Below are positions 49,171 to 62,544 of a DNA stretch of 64,000 nt, piece after piece. Below the pieces are notes generated by a model. That model was not told where the DNA came from. It saw only the letters and a list, made by a program, of their open reading frames with translations, and searched no databases. The position numbers and the translations under genes were made by a program. The DNA is from Salmonella bongori NCTC 12419 (lineage in GTDB: Bacteria; Pseudomonadota; Gammaproteobacteria; Enterobacterales; Enterobacteriaceae). The stretch covers positions 3,968,001 through 4,032,000 of the forward strand of contig NC_015761.1 in the NCBI RefSeq assembly GCF_000252995.1, in the 5' to 3' direction. How positions within the stretch are numbered: position 1 is the first letter of the stretch; each line of letters opens with the position of its first letter.

Positions 49171-52100
49171 GTGAAAGACTTATTAAAGTTTCTGAAAGCG
49201 CAAACTAAAACCGAAGAGTTTGATGCGATCAAAATTGCTCTGGCTTCGCCAGACATGATCCGTTCATGGTCTTTCGGTGAAGTTAAAAAGCCGGAAACCA
49301 TCAACTACCGTACGTTCAAACCTGAGCGTGACGGCCTTTTCTGCGCCCGTATCTTTGGGCCGGTAAAAGACTACGAGTGCCTGTGCGGTAAGTACAAGCG
49401 CCTGAAACATCGTGGTGTGATCTGCGAGAAGTGCGGCGTTGAAGTGACCCAGACTAAAGTACGCCGTGAGCGTATGGGCCACATCGAGCTGGCGTCCCCG
49501 ACCGCTCACATTTGGTTCCTGAAATCGCTGCCGTCCCGTATCGGTCTGCTGCTCGATATGCCGCTGCGCGATATCGAACGCGTGCTGTACTTCGAATCCT
49601 ATGTGGTTATTGAAGGCGGTATGACTAACCTGGAACGCCAACAGATCCTGACGGAAGAGCAGTATCTGGATGCGCTGGAAGAGTTCGGTGACGAATTCGA
49701 CGCGAAGATGGGTGCGGAAGCTATTCAGGCCCTGCTGAAGAGCATGGATCTGGAGCAAGAGTGTGAAACTCTGCGCGAAGAGCTGAACGAAACCAACTCC
49801 GAAACCAAGCGTAAGAAGCTGACCAAGCGTATCAAACTGCTGGAAGCATTCGTCCAGTCTGGCAACAAGCCGGAGTGGATGATCCTGACCGTTCTGCCGG
49901 TTCTGCCGCCAGATCTGCGTCCGCTGGTGCCGCTGGATGGTGGTCGTTTCGCAACGTCTGATCTGAACGATCTGTATCGTCGCGTCATCAACCGTAACAA
50001 CCGTCTGAAACGTCTGCTGGATCTGGCTGCGCCGGACATCATCGTACGCAACGAAAAACGTATGCTGCAGGAAGCGGTTGACGCTCTGCTGGATAACGGT
50101 CGTCGTGGACGTGCGATCACCGGTTCTAACAAGCGTCCGCTGAAATCTTTGGCCGATATGATCAAAGGTAAACAGGGTCGTTTCCGTCAGAACCTGCTCG
50201 GTAAGCGTGTTGACTATTCTGGCCGTTCTGTTATCACCGTAGGTCCATACCTTAGGTTGCATCAGTGCGGTCTGCCGAAGAAAATGGCGCTGGAGCTGTT
50301 CAAACCGTTCATCTACGGCAAGCTGGAGCTGCGTGGTCTTGCTACCACCATCAAAGCCGCGAAGAAAATGGTTGAGCGCGAAGAAGCTGTCGTTTGGGAT
50401 ATCCTCGACGAAGTTATCCGCGAACACCCGGTACTGCTGAACCGTGCACCAACCCTGCACCGTCTGGGTATCCAGGCCTTTGAACCGGTACTGATCGAAG
50501 GTAAAGCTATCCAGCTGCACCCGCTGGTTTGTGCGGCCTATAACGCCGACTTCGATGGTGACCAGATGGCTGTTCACGTACCGCTGACGCTGGAAGCCCA
50601 GCTGGAAGCGCGTGCGCTGATGATGTCTACTAACAACATCCTGTCTCCGGCGAACGGCGAACCTATCATCGTTCCGTCTCAGGACGTGGTACTGGGTCTG
50701 TACTACATGACCCGTGACTGTGTTAACGCCAAAGGCGAAGGCATGGTGCTGACTGGCCCGAAAGAAGCTGAGCGTATTTATCGCGCAGGTCTGGCCTCTC
50801 TGCATGCGCGCGTTAAAGTGCGTATCACCGAATATGAAAAAGATGAAAACGGCGAATTCGTAGCGAAAACCAGCCTGAAAGACACGACCGTTGGCCGTGC
50901 CATTCTGTGGATGATCGTACCGAAAGGTCTGCCTTTCTCCATCGTCAACCAGGCGCTGGGTAAGAAGGCTATCTCCAAAATGCTGAACACTTGCTACCGT
51001 ATTCTGGGTCTGAAACCGACCGTTATTTTTGCGGACCAGACGATGTACACCGGCTTTGCTTATGCAGCGCGTTCAGGTGCATCCGTTGGTATTGATGACA
51101 TGGTCATCCCGGAGAAAAAACACGAGATCATCTCTGAGGCAGAAGCCGAAGTTGCTGAGATCCAGGAACAGTTCCAGTCCGGTCTGGTAACAGCGGGCGA
51201 ACGCTATAACAAAGTTATCGATATCTGGGCTGCGGCGAACGATCGTGTATCCAAAGCGATGATGGATAACCTGCAAACTGAAACCGTGATTAACCGTGAC
51301 GGCCAGGAAGAGCAGCAGGTTTCCTTCAACAGCATCTACATGATGGCCGACTCCGGTGCGCGTGGTTCTGCAGCACAGATTCGTCAGCTGGCCGGTATGC
51401 GTGGTCTGATGGCGAAGCCAGATGGCTCCATCATCGAAACGCCAATCACCGCGAACTTCCGTGAAGGTCTGAACGTACTCCAGTACTTCATCTCCACGCA
51501 CGGTGCGCGTAAAGGTCTGGCGGATACCGCACTGAAAACCGCGAACTCCGGTTACCTGACTCGTCGTCTGGTTGACGTGGCACAGGATCTGGTCGTTACT
51601 GAAGACGACTGCGGTACGCACGAAGGTATCCTGATGACGCCGGTTATCGAGGGTGGCGACGTGAAAGAGCCGCTGCGCGACCGCGTACTGGGTCGTGTGA
51701 CGGCGGAAGATGTGCTGAAGCCGGGTACGGCGGACATTCTGGTTCCACGCAACACGTTGCTGCACGAGCAGTGGTGTGACCTGCTGGAAGCGAACTCCGT
51801 TGACGCCGTGAAAGTGCGTTCCGTTGTATCCTGTGACACCGACTTTGGTGTGTGTGCGCACTGCTATGGTCGTGACCTGGCGCGTGGCCACATCATCAAT
51901 AAAGGTGAGGCTATCGGGGTTATCGCGGCGCAGTCCATCGGTGAACCCGGTACACAGCTGACGATGCGTACGTTCCACATCGGTGGTGCGGCATCGCGTG
52001 CGGCTGCTGAATCCAGCATCCAGGTGAAAAACAAAGGTAGCATCAAGCTCAGCAACGTGAAGTCGGTTGTGAACTCCAGCGGTAAACTGGTTATCACTTC

Positions 52101-53394
52101 CCGTAACACTGAACTGAAACTGATCGACGAATTTGGCCGTACCAAAGAAAGTTATAAAGTGCCTTACGGTGCCGTTATGGCAAAAGGTGATGGCGAACAG
52201 GTTGCCGGCGGTGAAACCGTTGCAAACTGGGATCCGCACACCATGCCGGTTATTACTGAAGTCAGTGGCTTCATCCGCTTTACCGACATGATCGACGGCC
52301 AGACCATTACTCGTCAGACCGACGAACTGACCGGTCTGTCTTCTCTGGTAGTTCTGGATTCTGCTGAACGTACTACCGGTGGTAAAGACCTGCGTCCGGC
52401 GCTGAAAGTCGTTGATGCTCAGGGTAACGATGTTCTGATCCCGGGCACCGATATGCCTGCGCAGTACTTCCTGCCGGGTAAAGCGATTGTTCAGCTGGAA
52501 GATGGCGTACAGATCAGTTCAGGTGACACCCTGGCGCGTATTCCGCAGGAATCCGGCGGTACCAAGGATATCACCGGTGGTCTGCCGCGCGTTGCGGATC
52601 TGTTCGAAGCGCGTCGTCCGAAAGAACCAGCAATCCTGGCGGAAATCGCAGGTATCGTTTCCTTCGGTAAAGAGACCAAAGGGAAGCGTCGTCTGGTGAT
52701 CACCCCGGTAGACGGTAGCGATCCGTACGAAGAGATGATTCCGAAATGGCGTCAGCTCAACGTGTTCGAAGGTGAACGTGTAGAACGTGGTGATGTGATT
52801 TCCGACGGCCCGGAAGCGCCGCACGACATCCTGCGTCTGCGTGGCGTACATGCTGTAACGCGTTACATCGTTAACGAAGTCCAGGACGTATACCGTCTGC
52901 AGGGCGTTAAGATTAACGATAAACACATTGAAGTTATCGTTCGTCAGATGCTGCGTAAAGCCACCATCGAAAGTGCAGGTAGCTCCGACTTCCTGGAAGG
53001 CGAGCAGGTGGAATACTCCCGCGTCAAGATCGCTAACCGCGAACTGGAAGCGAACGGCAAAGTGGGGGCAACCTTCTCCCGCGATCTGCTGGGTATTACT
53101 AAAGCGTCTTTGGCAACCGAATCGTTCATCTCTGCCGCATCGTTCCAGGAGACCACTCGTGTCCTGACCGAAGCAGCGGTAGCAGGGAAACGCGACGAAC
53201 TGCGCGGCCTGAAAGAGAACGTTATCGTAGGTCGTCTGATCCCGGCGGGTACGGGTTATGCGTACCATCAGGATCGTATGCGCCGCCGTGCCGCGGGCGA
53301 GCAGCCAGCAGCACCACAGGTCACTGCAGAAGATGCATCTGCAAGCCTGGCCGAACTGCTGAACGCAGGTCTGGGTGGTTCAGACAACGATTAA
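49171..53394 (+). CDS. rpoC: RNA polymerase beta' subunit
   Basis: The 1407-residue subunit carries the catalytic Mg motif [12 protein letters not shown] (aspartates near 460, 462 and 464). Zinc ligands lie in [20 protein letters not shown] (near 70-88) and in a second cluster ([18 protein letters not shown], near 888-898). The start is GTG at 49171, behind gacgggag, as in E. coli. The bridge helix and trigger loop regions (about 770-800 and 920-1140) are conserved. It ends the rplJL-rpoBC operon at a strong terminator. Confidence 0.99.
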   Translation: MKDLLKFLKAQTKTEEFDAIKIALASPDMIRSWSFGEVKKPETINYRTFKPERDGLFCARIFGPVKDYECLCGKYKRLKHRGVICEKCGVEVTQTKVRRERMGHIELASPTAHIWFLKSLPSRIGLLLDMPLRDIERVLYFESYVVIEGGMTNLERQQILTEEQYLDALEEFGDEFDAKMGAEAIQALLKSMDLEQECETLREELNETNSETKRKKLTKRIKLLEAFVQSGNKPEWMILTVLPVLPPDLRPLVPLDGGRFATSDLNDLYRRVINRNNRLKRLLDLAAPDIIVRNEKRMLQEAVDALLDNGRRGRAITGSNKRPLKSLADMIKGKQGRFRQNLLGKRVDYSGRSVITVGPYLRLHQCGLPKKMALELFKPFIYGKLELRGLATTIKAAKKMVEREEAVVWDILDEVIREHPVLLNRAPTLHRLGIQAFEPVLIEGKAIQLHPLVCAAYNADFDGDQMAVHVPLTLEAQLEARALMMSTNNILSPANGEPIIVPSQDVVLGLYYMTRDCVNAKGEGMVLTGPKEAERIYRAGLASLHARVKVRITEYEKDENGEFVAKTSLKDTTVGRAILWMIVPKGLPFSIVNQALGKKAISKMLNTCYRILGLKPTVIFADQTMYTGFAYAARSGASVGIDDMVIPEKKHEIISEAEAEVAEIQEQFQSGLVTAGERYNKVIDIWAAANDRVSKAMMDNLQTETVINRDGQEEQQVSFNSIYMMADSGARGSAAQIRQLAGMRGLMAKPDGSIIETPITANFREGLNVLQYFISTHGARKGLADTALKTANSGYLTRRLVDVAQDLVVTEDDCGTHEGILMTPVIEGGDVKEPLRDRVLGRVTAEDVLKPGTADILVPRNTLLHEQWCDLLEANSVDAVKVRSVVSCDTDFGVCAHCYGRDLARGHIINKGEAIGVIAAQSIGEPGTQLTMRTFHIGGAASRAAAESSIQVKNKGSIKLSNVKSVVNSSGKLVITSRNTELKLIDEFGRTKESYKVPYGAVMAKGDGEQVAGGETVANWDPHTMPVITEVSGFIRFTDMIDGQTITRQTDELTGLSSLVVLDSAERTTGGKDLRPALKVVDAQGNDVLIPGTDMPAQYFLPGKAIVQLEDGVQISSGDTLARIPQESGGTKDITGGLPRVADLFEARRPKEPAILAEIAGIVSFGKETKGKRRLVITPVDGSDPYEEMIPKWRQLNVFEGERVERGDVISDGPEAPHDILRLRGVHAVTRYIVNEVQDVYRLQGVKINDKHIEVIVRQMLRKATIESAGSSDFLEGEQVEYSRVKIANRELEANGKVGATFSRDLLGITKASLATESFISAASFQETTRVLTEAAVAGKRDELRGLKENVIVGRLIPAGTGYAYHQDRMRRRAAGEQPAAPQVTAEDASASLAELLNAGLGGSDND

Positions 53395-53411
53395 TCGTTG
53401 CAGACGTAACT

Positions 53412-53437
53412 AAAAACCCGCTTCGGCGGGTTTTTTT
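53412..53437 (+). terminator. rpoC terminator
   Basis: AAAAACCCGC-ttc-GGCGGGTTTTTTT, a compact stem with a UUCG-type loop and T run, 18 bp after rpoC. Confidence 0.95.
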
Positions 53438-53552
53438 ATGCCTTATCACATCCGGCAGCCGTAAGCCTGGCCTGAATATTGATGAGGGCAGGGCGAAAAT
53501 GAGGAAGAAACCTTTCGCCCTGGTCAGCTTCCGTTGCTGACCGCTACACCAT

Positions 53553-53592
53553 AAAAAAACGGGAGACTGGTAACAATCTCCCGTTTTGGTTT
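53553..53592. terminator. thi operon terminator (bidirectional hairpin)
   Basis: AAAACGGGAGA ... TCTCCCGTTTT with T runs on both strands, 32 bp from the thiH stop codon. It ends the minus-strand thiCEFSGH transcript and can back up the rpoC terminator. A small REP-like unit (cacatccggcagccgtaagc) lies between the two at 53447-53466. Confidence 0.9.
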
Positions 53593-53623
53593 TTACGTCG
53601 CGTCACGAAAAAAAACGACGCAA

Positions 53624-54769
53624 TTACAGAATCCTACACGCCGCCTGCGAGTCGCGCCCCAAAAAACTATCCCAGTCTTTCCACACAGGTTGTAAACCCT
53701 GCGCGGCCAGCGCTTCGGCTACCGCCTCCGGTCGCCGATCATCGTGAGGGGAAAACTGTTCCAGTTCAGGATGATTATCCGCATAGCCGCCCGGCTGGGT
53801 TTTCGAGAAAGCGCTAACGTTGTTAATGGCCAGCGGGATCACATGGTCACGGAACCAGGGAGATTCTCGAGTAGAGAGCGATAGCTCAATTTCTGGCGCC
53901 AGCAAACGAAACGCGCAAATGGTTTGTACCAGTTGGCGCTCGTCCATGATCGATGCAGGCTCAATGCCGCCAGTGCACGGTCGTAGGCGGGGAAAGGAAA
54001 CAGAGTAACGGCTTTGCCAGTAGTGTTTTTGCAGCCATAGCAAATGTTCCGCCACCATATAACAATCCACCCGCCAGCTGTCCGATAAACCAATCAGCGC
54101 GCCAAGACCAATCTTGTCGATACCGGCACGACCCAGTCTGTCGGGGGTTTCCAGTCGCCAGAAAAAGTCCTGTTTCTTGCCTTTCAGATGGTGTCGGGCA
54201 TAAATGGCCTGCTGATAGGTTTCCTGATAGACCATGACGCCGTCCAGACCGAGCGCTCTCAGTTCAGCATAGTCCTCCTGTGAAAGTGGCTGTACTTCCA
54301 TCTGTAGTGAAGCGAACTGGCGGCGAATCGCCGGAAGATGGCGGCGAAAATAGTCCATCCCTACTTTGTGTTGATGCTCTCCGGTCACCAGCAAAAGATG
54401 CTCAAATCCCAGCGCGCGAATGGCTTTACACTCACGTGAGATCGCATTTTCATCCAGCGTCTTGCGCTTGATACGGTTACTCATCGAGAACCCACAGTAG
54501 GTACAGTCGTTAGCACATAAATTGGAAAGATAAAGCGGGACGTAAAAGCTGACCGTATTGCCAAAGCGCTGACGCGTAAGATGCTGTGCTCGCTGTGCCA
54601 GTGGTTCCAGATACTCAGCGGCGGCAGGCGAAAGAAGCGCCATCATATCATCACGATCCAACTGGGCGGCATTGAGCGCCCGTTCAACGTCGTCGGGCGT
54701 TTTGCTGTTAATACGCAGACGGAGCTCCTCCCAGTCTAACTGCTGCCAGCGGTCGGTAAACGTTTTCAT
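53624..54769 (-). CDS. thiH: 2-iminoacetate synthase (ThiH)
   Basis: The 381-residue radical-SAM enzyme cleaves tyrosine to p-cresol and dehydroglycine for the thiazole ring of thiamin. The 4Fe-4S motif [11 protein letters not shown] is near residue 85. It ends in DSQAACRIL, a few residues different from E. coli ThiH as I recall. It is last in thiCEFSGH; its ATG overlaps the thiG stop codon (ATGA), consistent with coupled translation of the ThiG-ThiH complex. Confidence 0.97.
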   Translation of the reverse strand: MKTFTDRWQQLDWEELRLRINSKTPDDVERALNAAQLDRDDMMALLSPAAAEYLEPLAQRAQHLTRQRFGNTVSFYVPLYLSNLCANDCTYCGFSMSNRIKRKTLDENAISRECKAIRALGFEHLLLVTGEHQHKVGMDYFRRHLPAIRRQFASLQMEVQPLSQEDYAELRALGLDGVMVYQETYQQAIYARHHLKGKKQDFFWRLETPDRLGRAGIDKIGLGALIGLSDSWRVDCYMVAEHLLWLQKHYWQSRYSVSFPRLRPCTGGIEPASIMDERQLVQTICAFRLLAPEIELSLSTRESPWFRDHVIPLAINNVSAFSKTQPGGYADNHPELEQFSPHDDRRPEAVAEALAAQGLQPVWKDWDSFLGRDSQAACRIL

Positions 54770-55536
54770 GCTAACGCCTCCAGAAAGCCGGTAAGCGGGC
54801 TGGTGGCGCAGGCGTTCGTACTACGATTTCCCGGTACGGCTTTGCGCGCCATGAGACCGGCTTCGACCGCCAGACGAAATGCGTGTGCCATCTTCACCGG
54901 ATCGTTAGCAACGGCAATGGCCGTGTTGACCAGCACGGCGTCGGCACCCATCTCCAGCGCCTGCGCCGCATGGCTAGGCACGCCAATACCGGCATCGACC
55001 ACCACCGGTACGGTGGCCTGCTGGATGATAATCTCCAGCATGGCTTTGGTTTTCAGCCCCTGATTAGAGCCGATAGGCGCGCCGAGCGGCATCACTGCCG
55101 CACAACCAACTTCTTCCAGCCGTTTGCACAGCACCGGGTCCGCGCCGCAGTAAGGCAGCACCACAAAGCCTTGCTTCACCAGCGCTTCGGCGGCTTTCAG
55201 CGTTTCAATCGGGTCCGGCAGCAGCCAGCGGGCATCGGGGTGAATTTCGAGCTTCAGCCAGTTTGTCCCCAGCGCCTCACGCGCCAGTTGGGCGGCAAAG
55301 ATTGCTTCCTCGGCGGTTTTTGCCCCCGAGGTGTTGGGTAGCAGCGTGACGCCAGCTTCCACCAGCGGTGTCAGGATTGCATCGTTTGGTTTACGTAAAT
55401 CTACACGCTTCATCGCCAGTGTCACCAGTTGGCTGCCGGAAGCACGAATGGCATCAACCATCAGTTGTGAAGAGGCGAATTTTCCGGTGCCGGTGAACAG
55501 GTGAGACTCAAACGTTTTGTCCGCAATACGTAACAT
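54766..55536 (-). CDS. thiG: Thiazole synthase ThiG
   Basis: The 256-residue TIM-barrel enzyme builds the thiazole phosphate ring from deoxyxylulose phosphate, ThiS thiocarboxylate and dehydroglycine. The Schiff-base lysine is in the [11 protein letters not shown] segment near 95; [12 protein letters not shown] and [25 protein letters not shown] bind phosphate. The start at 55536 ([12 protein letters not shown]) behind gggagg matches E. coli; the open frame extends 28 codons upstream into thiS. It follows thiS by 1 bp. Confidence 0.97.
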   Translation of the reverse strand: MLRIADKTFESHLFTGTGKFASSQLMVDAIRASGSQLVTLAMKRVDLRKPNDAILTPLVEAGVTLLPNTSGAKTAEEAIFAAQLAREALGTNWLKLEIHPDARWLLPDPIETLKAAEALVKQGFVVLPYCGADPVLCKRLEEVGCAAVMPLGAPIGSNQGLKTKAMLEIIIQQATVPVVVDAGIGVPSHAAQALEMGADAVLVNTAIAVANDPVKMAHAFRLAVEAGLMARKAVPGNRSTNACATSPLTGFLEALA

Positions 55537-55537
55537 A

Positions 55538-55738
55538 TCAACCTCCCGCAATAACCTGAAAAAGCAGGATCTGGTCGTCTTCCTGCACGATAAGCCGTCC
55601 CCATTGTTCACGAGGTACAATCTGCTGATTTAACGCCAACGCGACGCCGGGTTTCTGCTGATTAAGTTGCGTAAGCAGGTCGGTGAGAGTCAGCCCTTCG
55701 GTACACTGCATGGGCTCATCATTAAAAAGTATGTGCAT
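55538..55738 (-). CDS. thiS: Sulfur-carrier protein ThiS
   Basis: A 66-residue ubiquitin-fold protein whose C-terminal Gly-Gly (FQVIAGG) is adenylated by ThiF and then thiocarboxylated. The ATG at 55738 is selected by the ribosome site ggagg 6-7 nt upstream and by homology; an ATG four codons earlier would also be open. Its start lies inside the 3' end of thiF (17-bp overlap). Confidence 0.95.
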   Translation of the reverse strand: MHILFNDEPMQCTEGLTLTDLLTQLNQQKPGVALALNQQIVPREQWGRLIVQEDDQILLFQVIAGG

Positions 55739-56477
55739 GCTGGCCTCCACAGACCGGGCAGTTTTCGGCGCGGCGTAATGCCAGACTGCGCCACTGGCTG
55801 GTTTTGCCGTCGAACAGACGTAGCTCGCCTCCGGGTACCGGCATATCGCTTAGCAGTTTGATGGCTTCTAAGGCCTGCAACGTTCCCATGACGCCAACCA
55901 CCGGGCCAACGATGCCAGCGGTACGGCAATTCCGCTCCGGCTCTGCTTCCTCCGGCCACAGACAGCGATAGCAGCCTTGCTTCCACGGCGGGGTAAGAAC
56001 CATCAGCTGGCCACCAAAGCCAACGGCGCTGGCGGTGATAAGGGGGGTATTGTGCGTCACGCAGGCAGCGTTGATTTCCTGACGCGTCGCCATGTTGTCG
56101 GTACAATCCAGTACTACATCAGCCTGGGCAACGGCATGGTGCAGCGCCTCGCCGGTCAACCTTTGTTGTAAGGCGATAATATCGATATCGGGATTCAGAC
56201 GTGATAAACGACGCTGCGTGACCTGAGATTTAGGCCGTGCAATATCATCCGTGGTGAACAGGATCTGTCTTTGCAGGTTGCTCAGATGTACCTCATCATC
56301 ATCGGCGAGCACCAGCGTACCGATACCGGCACCCGCCAGATATAGCGCGGCAGGTGAGCCTAACCCCCCTAGTCCGACAAGCAGTACCCGACGGGATAAC
56401 AGTTTTTGCTGTCCCTCAATGGCGATATCGCTAAGCAGGATCTGTCGGCTATAGCGCATGAAATCGCGGTCATTCAT
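55722..56477 (-). CDS. thiF: ThiS adenylyltransferase ThiF
   Basis: The 251-residue E1-like enzyme adenylates the ThiS C-terminus. The nucleotide-binding [19 protein letters not shown] is at about residues 34-52, with [15 protein letters not shown] following. Zinc cysteines are in CYRCLWPE and CPVCGG, and the sulfur-transfer cysteine in ERNCRTAG. The ATG at 56477 matches E. coli; the ORF opens five codons upstream. The start overlaps the thiE 3' end by 8 bp. Confidence 0.96.
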   Translation of the reverse strand: MNDRDFMRYSRQILLSDIAIEGQQKLLSRRVLLVGLGGLGSPAALYLAGAGIGTLVLADDDEVHLSNLQRQILFTTDDIARPKSQVTQRRLSRLNPDIDIIALQQRLTGEALHHAVAQADVVLDCTDNMATRQEINAACVTHNTPLITASAVGFGGQLMVLTPPWKQGCYRCLWPEEAEPERNCRTAGIVGPVVGVMGTLQALEAIKLLSDMPVPGGELRLFDGKTSQWRSLALRRAENCPVCGGQHAHTF

Positions 56478-57104
56478 CGCCAACCCCCACAATTTTCAGG
56501 AGTCGCTGCGTTGCAGTCCGCCAGTCTTCGGCCCCGGTGATAGCGCTGACCACCGCGATACTACCGACGCCGGTTTCCAGCACCGCAGGCGCGCGTTGCA
56601 GGCTGATGCCGCCAATGGCAACAGTTGGGTAATCCGCCAGCCGCTCGATGTGACGAGCAAGCTGTTCCAGCCCCTGCGGAGCGGAAGGCATCTGCTTGGT
56701 TTGCGTTGGGAAGACGTGCCCCAGTGCGATATAGGAAGGGCGGGTGGCGAGCGCGACGTCTATCTCCATATCATCGTGCGTCGATACGCCAAGGCGTAGG
56801 CCCGCCGCTCGTATCGCCTGTAAATCGGTGGTTTCGAGATCTTCCTGACCCAGATGCACGCCGTAAGCGTTGTGTTTTATCGCCAGTCGCCAGTAATCGT
56901 TGATAAACAGACGGGCGCTGTAATGACGTCCCAGCGCAATGGCTGCGACCACATCCGCTTCTACCTCTTCATCACGCTTATCTTTGATGCGCAGCTGAAG
57001 GGTGCGCACGCCAGCCGCCAGCAGGCGTTCAATCCACACCAGGCTGTCGACCACCGGATACAGGCCTAAGTGGAAAGGAACCGGAGGAAAGTCAGGCTGA
57101 TACA

Positions 57105-57105
<1 letters not shown>
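56470..57105 (-). CDS. thiE: Thiamin-phosphate synthase
   Basis: The 211-residue TIM-barrel enzyme joins the pyrimidine diphosphate and thiazole phosphate to thiamin phosphate. [38 protein letters not shown] and [19 protein letters not shown] form the substrate site; [18 protein letters not shown] binds phosphate. Its ATG shares a base with the thiC stop codon (TGATG), showing tight coupling. A GTG one codon earlier is less likely. Confidence 0.97.
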
Positions 57106-59003
<1,898 letters not shown>

Positions 59004-59095
59004 TCATTCCAAAAAATAAGGACGTGGCTTGTCAGACGACGGATGGAGTAATGGATGTGCGCCGCCTGTAAAGGCAGCGGCATAAAGCAGAATTA

Positions 59096-59306
59096 CTCTT
59101 GTTCCCTTCGCAGGTATTAACCTGATCAGGTTCCGCGGATCCCGAATTAACGGTCTCAGCCCTTTCCACTTCATCCTTCGCGCTGCTTCTTTGTTGGCTT
59201 CGTCCGCTCACGCCTATCACTGACTTATGTAAGTGACTGGCGATTCACTGACCTGCCGCCTTGATGCATCACAAATACTTTGTGGAAATCAGGCACTCCG
59301 ACAAGA
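59096..59306 (-). promoter_or_regulatory. TPP (thi-box) riboswitch of thiC with a greatly enlarged P3 arm
   Basis: On the minus strand the aptamer begins with TCTTGTCGGAGTGCC (59306-59292) and ends with TACCTGCGAAGGGAACAAGA. The conserved GGCTGAGACC (59161-59152), CCTGATCAGG and the closing P1 helix TCTTGT/ACAAGA are all present. Between GGAGTGCC and GGCTGAGA, where E. coli has a few nucleotides, there are 130 nt forming an ERIC-like hairpin. Ligand binding would reduce thiC expression. The rest of the leader (59001-59095) is the expression platform. Confidence 0.93.
59165..59287. repeat. ERIC-like element inside the TPP riboswitch P3 arm
   Basis: An imperfect palindrome with arms TTCCAC and GTGGAA. 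On the minus strand it has the ERIC core cagtcacttacataagtcag and flank ggcgtgagcggacgaagcca. The ends pair with each other, so the element extends P3 as one long stem instead of disrupting the aptamer core. Confidence 0.85.
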
Positions 59307-59336
59307 TAACTTCCCCTCCGTAGAGGGGACATTTGT

Positions 59337-59365
59337 AACCTACCTGTTAATAGTACAGAACTCAA
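59337..59365 (-). promoter_or_regulatory. Candidate thiC promoter
   Basis: On the minus strand TTGAGT (59365-59360), 17-bp spacer, TAGGTT (59342-59337). It lies just upstream of the riboswitch, and its -35 overlaps the rsd stop codon. A small hairpin (cccctc...gagggg, 59313-59329) follows. Confidence 0.5.
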
Positions 59366-59850
59366 GCGGGACGTTTTACCCTGGTGCCATCGTGCATCGC
59401 GTCAAATACCAGCATAATCAGCTTATCTTCCAGCACAAAGCGGGCTTCCAGCGCCTCGCCGATGTCTGACAGTGCCTGCTGAAATTCAAAACAGTTATCG
59501 TGATCGATAGCGGTTTCCAGGCTGGAGTCGTAATAATTCATGATGCGCTGCGTGTTATCTTCCAGCAGCGGCCAGATTTTTGCCGCATGTAAAAGCTGAC
59601 CGTTTCCTTCCAATTTATGGAGAATACGTTCATAAATACTGAAGTGTCCGGCAGAAAGGTAATCGACCAGGCTCTGACAAAAATCATCCAGCGCTTTTTC
59701 ATTCAGCCGCATGTACGATTCTTTGCCAGGCTTAATGCCAACCAGATTGTAGTAAGCCACGAGCAGATGCTTACGTACATGTAGCCAGCGATCGACCAGT
59801 TTGTTGCTTCCGCCAACGCGCTCCGTCAAATTTTCCAGCTGGTTTAGCAT
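59362..59850 (-). CDS. rsd: Anti-sigma-70 factor Rsd
   Basis: The 162-residue helical protein binds sigma-70 (region 4) in stationary phase and favours alternative sigma factors; with HPr it also stimulates SpoT in E. coli. The conserved N-terminal SNKLVDRWLHVRKHLLVAYYNLVGIKPGKE is intact. The C-terminus (DAMHDGTRVKRPA) is four residues longer than E. coli Rsd by my recollection. It is divergent from nudC and upstream of thiC on the same strand. Confidence 0.96.
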   Translation of the reverse strand: MLNQLENLTERVGGSNKLVDRWLHVRKHLLVAYYNLVGIKPGKESYMRLNEKALDDFCQSLVDYLSAGHFSIYERILHKLEGNGQLLHAAKIWPLLEDNTQRIMNYYDSSLETAIDHDNCFEFQQALSDIGEALEARFVLEDKLIMLVFDAMHDGTRVKRPA

Positions 59851-59942
59851 GATTGTCTCCGCAAGTTAGATAAAGGCTGCTCGCCATAAATGTAAAAATA
59901 ATGTTAACAACATGCCAGTGAAGCAAAGGTAGTGCAAGAGCT

Positions 59943-60716
59943 ATGGATCGTATAATTGAAAAATTAGATCACGGTTGGTGGATCGTCAGCCATGAACAAA
60001 AATTATGGTTGCCGTATGGGGAATTACCACACGGGCTGGCGGCAAATTTTGATCTTGTGGGGCAGCGCGCACTCCGGATTGGCGAATGGCAAGGCGACCC
60101 CGTTTGGCTGGTATTACAACATCGACGCCATGATATGGGGTCGTTACGTCAGGTACTCGATCAGGATGCCGGCCTTTTTCAACTGGCGGGACGTGGTGTA
60201 CAACTGGCGGAGTTTTACCGATCGCATAAATTTTGCGGCTATTGCGGGCACCCTATGCAGCCGGGCAAAACCGAATGGGCGATGCTGTGTAGCCACTGCC
60301 GCGAGCGTTACTACCCGCAAATTGCGCCCTGTATTATCGTCGCTATTCGCCGCGAAGACACCATCCTGCTTGCTCAGCATGTTCGTCATCGTAACGGCGT
60401 TCACACCGTTCTGGCCGGTTTTGTCGAGGTGGGCGAAACCTTAGAGCAGGCGGTGGCGCGCGAAGTGATGGAAGAGAGCGGGATTAAAATAAAGAACCTG
60501 CGCTATATCACCTCGCAGCCGTGGCCATTCCCGCAATCGCTGATGACCGCCTTTATGGCCGAGTATGGTAGCGGCGAGATAGTTATCGACCCGAAAGAGC
60601 TATTAGAGGCGAACTGGTATCGTTACGATGATTTACCGTTACTGCCGCCGCCTGGCACCGTTGCGCGTCGACTGATCGAAGATACGGTAGCAATGTGTCG
60701 GGCTGAATATGAATGA
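59943..60716 (+). CDS. nudC: NAD pyrophosphohydrolase / NAD-capped RNA decapping enzyme
   Basis: The 257-residue Nudix hydrolase splits NADH into NMNH and AMP and removes 5' NAD caps from RNA. Zinc cysteines appear as CGYCGHP (98, 101) and [10 protein letters not shown] (116, 119). The Nudix box [20 protein letters not shown] is near residue 159, followed by [11 protein letters not shown], the NudC signature. The product is divergent from rsd; hemE follows 41 bp after it. Confidence 0.97.
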   Translation: MDRIIEKLDHGWWIVSHEQKLWLPYGELPHGLAANFDLVGQRALRIGEWQGDPVWLVLQHRRHDMGSLRQVLDQDAGLFQLAGRGVQLAEFYRSHKFCGYCGHPMQPGKTEWAMLCSHCRERYYPQIAPCIIVAIRREDTILLAQHVRHRNGVHTVLAGFVEVGETLEQAVAREVMEESGIKIKNLRYITSQPWPFPQSLMTAFMAEYGSGEIVIDPKELLEANWYRYDDLPLLPPPGTVARRLIEDTVAMCRAEYE

Positions 60717-60757
60717 CATGTTAAACTAGCGGCCTGACGCAATAAGGAACTGCAAAA

Positions 60758-61822
60758 ATGACCGAATTAAAGAACGATCGTTATCTGCGTGCGCTGCTGC
60801 GCCAGCCCGTTGATGTTACCCCGGTATGGATGATGCGCCAGGCGGGCCGTTATCTACCGGAATATAAGGCTACTCGCGCGCAGGCGGGCGACTTTATGTC
60901 GCTGTGCAAAAATGCGGAGCTGGCTTGCGAAGTCACTCTCCAGCCGCTGCGCCGCTATCCGCTTGATGCCGCGATCCTCTTTTCGGACATTTTGACCGTA
61001 CCGGATGCGATGGGCCTGGGCCTCTATTTCGAGGCGGGTGAAGGCCCGCGCTTTACCGCGCCCGTCGCCAATAAAGCTGATGTTGACCGTCTGCCTGTTC
61101 CCGATCCGGAAGATGAGCTGGGTTATGTAATGAACGCTGTGCGGACCATCCGCCGCGAGTTGAAGGGCGAGGTGCCACTGATCGGTTTCTCCGGCAGCCC
61201 ATGGACGCTGGCGACCTACATGGTTGAAGGCGGCAGCAGCAAAGCGTTTACAGTGATTAAAAAGATGATGTATGCCGAGCCGCAGACGCTACATGCGTTG
61301 CTTGATAAGTTGGCGAAAAGCGTCACGCTGTACCTCAACGCGCAAATCAAAGCGGGCGCGCAGGCGGTGATGATTTTTGATACCTGGGGCGGCGTGCTGA
61401 CCGGGCGCGATTACCAGCAATTCTCACTGTACTATATGCACAAAATCATTGATGGTCTGCTGCGTGAAAACGAAGGCCGCCGTGTGCCGGTTACGTTGTT
61501 CACCAAAGGCGGCGGTCAGTGGCTGGAAGCGATGGCGGAAACCGGCTGCGATGCGCTGGGCCTGGACTGGACAATCGATATTGCCGATGCGCGCCGCCGT
61601 GTGGGCCATAAGGTTGCTCTGCAAGGCAATATGGATCCATCCATGCTGTATGCGCCGCCAGCGCGTATCGAAGAAGAAGTAGCGACTATACTTTCTGGTT
61701 TCGGTCAGGGAGAAGGGCACGTCTTCAACCTTGGACACGGTATCCATCAGGATGTTCCGCCGGAACATGCTGGCGCGTTTGTGGAGGCGGTGCACCGGCT
61801 GTCTGCCCAGTATCATCGATAA
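60758..61822 (+). CDS. hemE: Uroporphyrinogen decarboxylase
   Basis: The 354-residue TIM-barrel enzyme converts uroporphyrinogen III to coproporphyrinogen III in haem synthesis. The signature [16 protein letters not shown] lies at residues 21-36, with catalytic arginines within it; [14 protein letters not shown] near 75 holds the active-site aspartate, and [17 protein letters not shown] follows. It lies between nudC and nfi with short gaps, consistent with a nudC-hemE-nfi-yjaG cluster as in E. coli. Confidence 0.98.
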   Translation: MTELKNDRYLRALLRQPVDVTPVWMMRQAGRYLPEYKATRAQAGDFMSLCKNAELACEVTLQPLRRYPLDAAILFSDILTVPDAMGLGLYFEAGEGPRFTAPVANKADVDRLPVPDPEDELGYVMNAVRTIRRELKGEVPLIGFSGSPWTLATYMVEGGSSKAFTVIKKMMYAEPQTLHALLDKLAKSVTLYLNAQIKAGAQAVMIFDTWGGVLTGRDYQQFSLYYMHKIIDGLLRENEGRRVPVTLFTKGGGQWLEAMAETGCDALGLDWTIDIADARRRVGHKVALQGNMDPSMLYAPPARIEEEVATILSGFGQGEGHVFNLGHGIHQDVPPEHAGAFVEAVHRLSAQYHR

Positions 61823-61831
61823 GGAGTCAGT

Positions 61832-62503
61832 ATGGATCTTGCGTCACTACGCGCTCAACAGATAGAACTTGCATCATCGGTTTGCCGCACGGATCAATTT
61901 GAAAAGGATCCGCCGGCGCTGATCGGGGGGGCAGACGTCGGGTTTGAACAGGGTGGAGAAGTGACGCGCGCGGCGATGGTATTGCTGAAATACCCGTCGC
62001 TTGAGTTGGTCGAATATAAGGTGGCGCGTATTGCCACCACCATGCCGTATATCCCCGGTTTTCTCTCTTTTCGTGAATATCCTGCTCTGCTGGCGGCGTG
62101 GGAACAGCTCTCGCAAAAGCCTGACTTACTGTTTGTTGATGGTCATGGCATTTCACACCCGCGTCGGCTCGGCGTCGCCAGTCATTTTGGCCTGCTGGTG
62201 GATGTGCCGACTATTGGCGTGGCGAAAAAGCGTCTGTGCGGTAAGTTTGCGCCGCTGTCCGCTGAACCGGGCGCGCTGGCACCTTTAATGGATAAAGGCG
62301 AACAACTGGCATGGGTATGGCGCAGCAAGGCACGCTGTAATCCTCTGTTTGTGGCGACGGGGCACCGGGTCAGCACTGACAGCGCGCTGGCGTGGGTGCA
62401 ACGTTGTATGAAAGGCTATCGTTTACCGGAGCCAACGCGCTGGGCTGATGCCGTCGCTTCCGGACGTCCGGCATTTGTTCGTTGGCAAGAAATTCAGCGC
62501 TGA
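61832..62503 (+). CDS. nfi: Endonuclease V (deoxyinosine 3' endonuclease)
   Basis: The 223-residue nuclease nicks DNA one base 3' of deoxyinosine and other deaminated bases. Metal ligands are in GGADVGFE (Asp35), the glutamate of [10 protein letters not shown] (near 89) and the aspartate of [14 protein letters not shown] (near 110). [13 protein letters not shown] is conserved. It starts 9 bp after hemE, so it is probably cotranscribed. Confidence 0.97.
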   Translation: MDLASLRAQQIELASSVCRTDQFEKDPPALIGGADVGFEQGGEVTRAAMVLLKYPSLELVEYKVARIATTMPYIPGFLSFREYPALLAAWEQLSQKPDLLFVDGHGISHPRRLGVASHFGLLVDVPTIGVAKKRLCGKFAPLSAEPGALAPLMDKGEQLAWVWRSKARCNPLFVATGHRVSTDSALAWVQRCMKGYRLPEPTRWADAVASGRPAFVRWQEIQR

Positions 62504-62544
62504 TTCAGGTAAACTGCCGCTAATTTCCGATTTGAGATTCCATC

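Noticed and set aside
49264..50805. Long open frame of 513 codons antisense to rpoC
   Set aside because: It is a shadow of the strongly biased codon use of rpoC; similar long antisense frames lie opposite rpoB (44991-46727, 46791-49304, 51073-52239) and tufB (39736-40845). None has a ribosome site or a recognisable motif.
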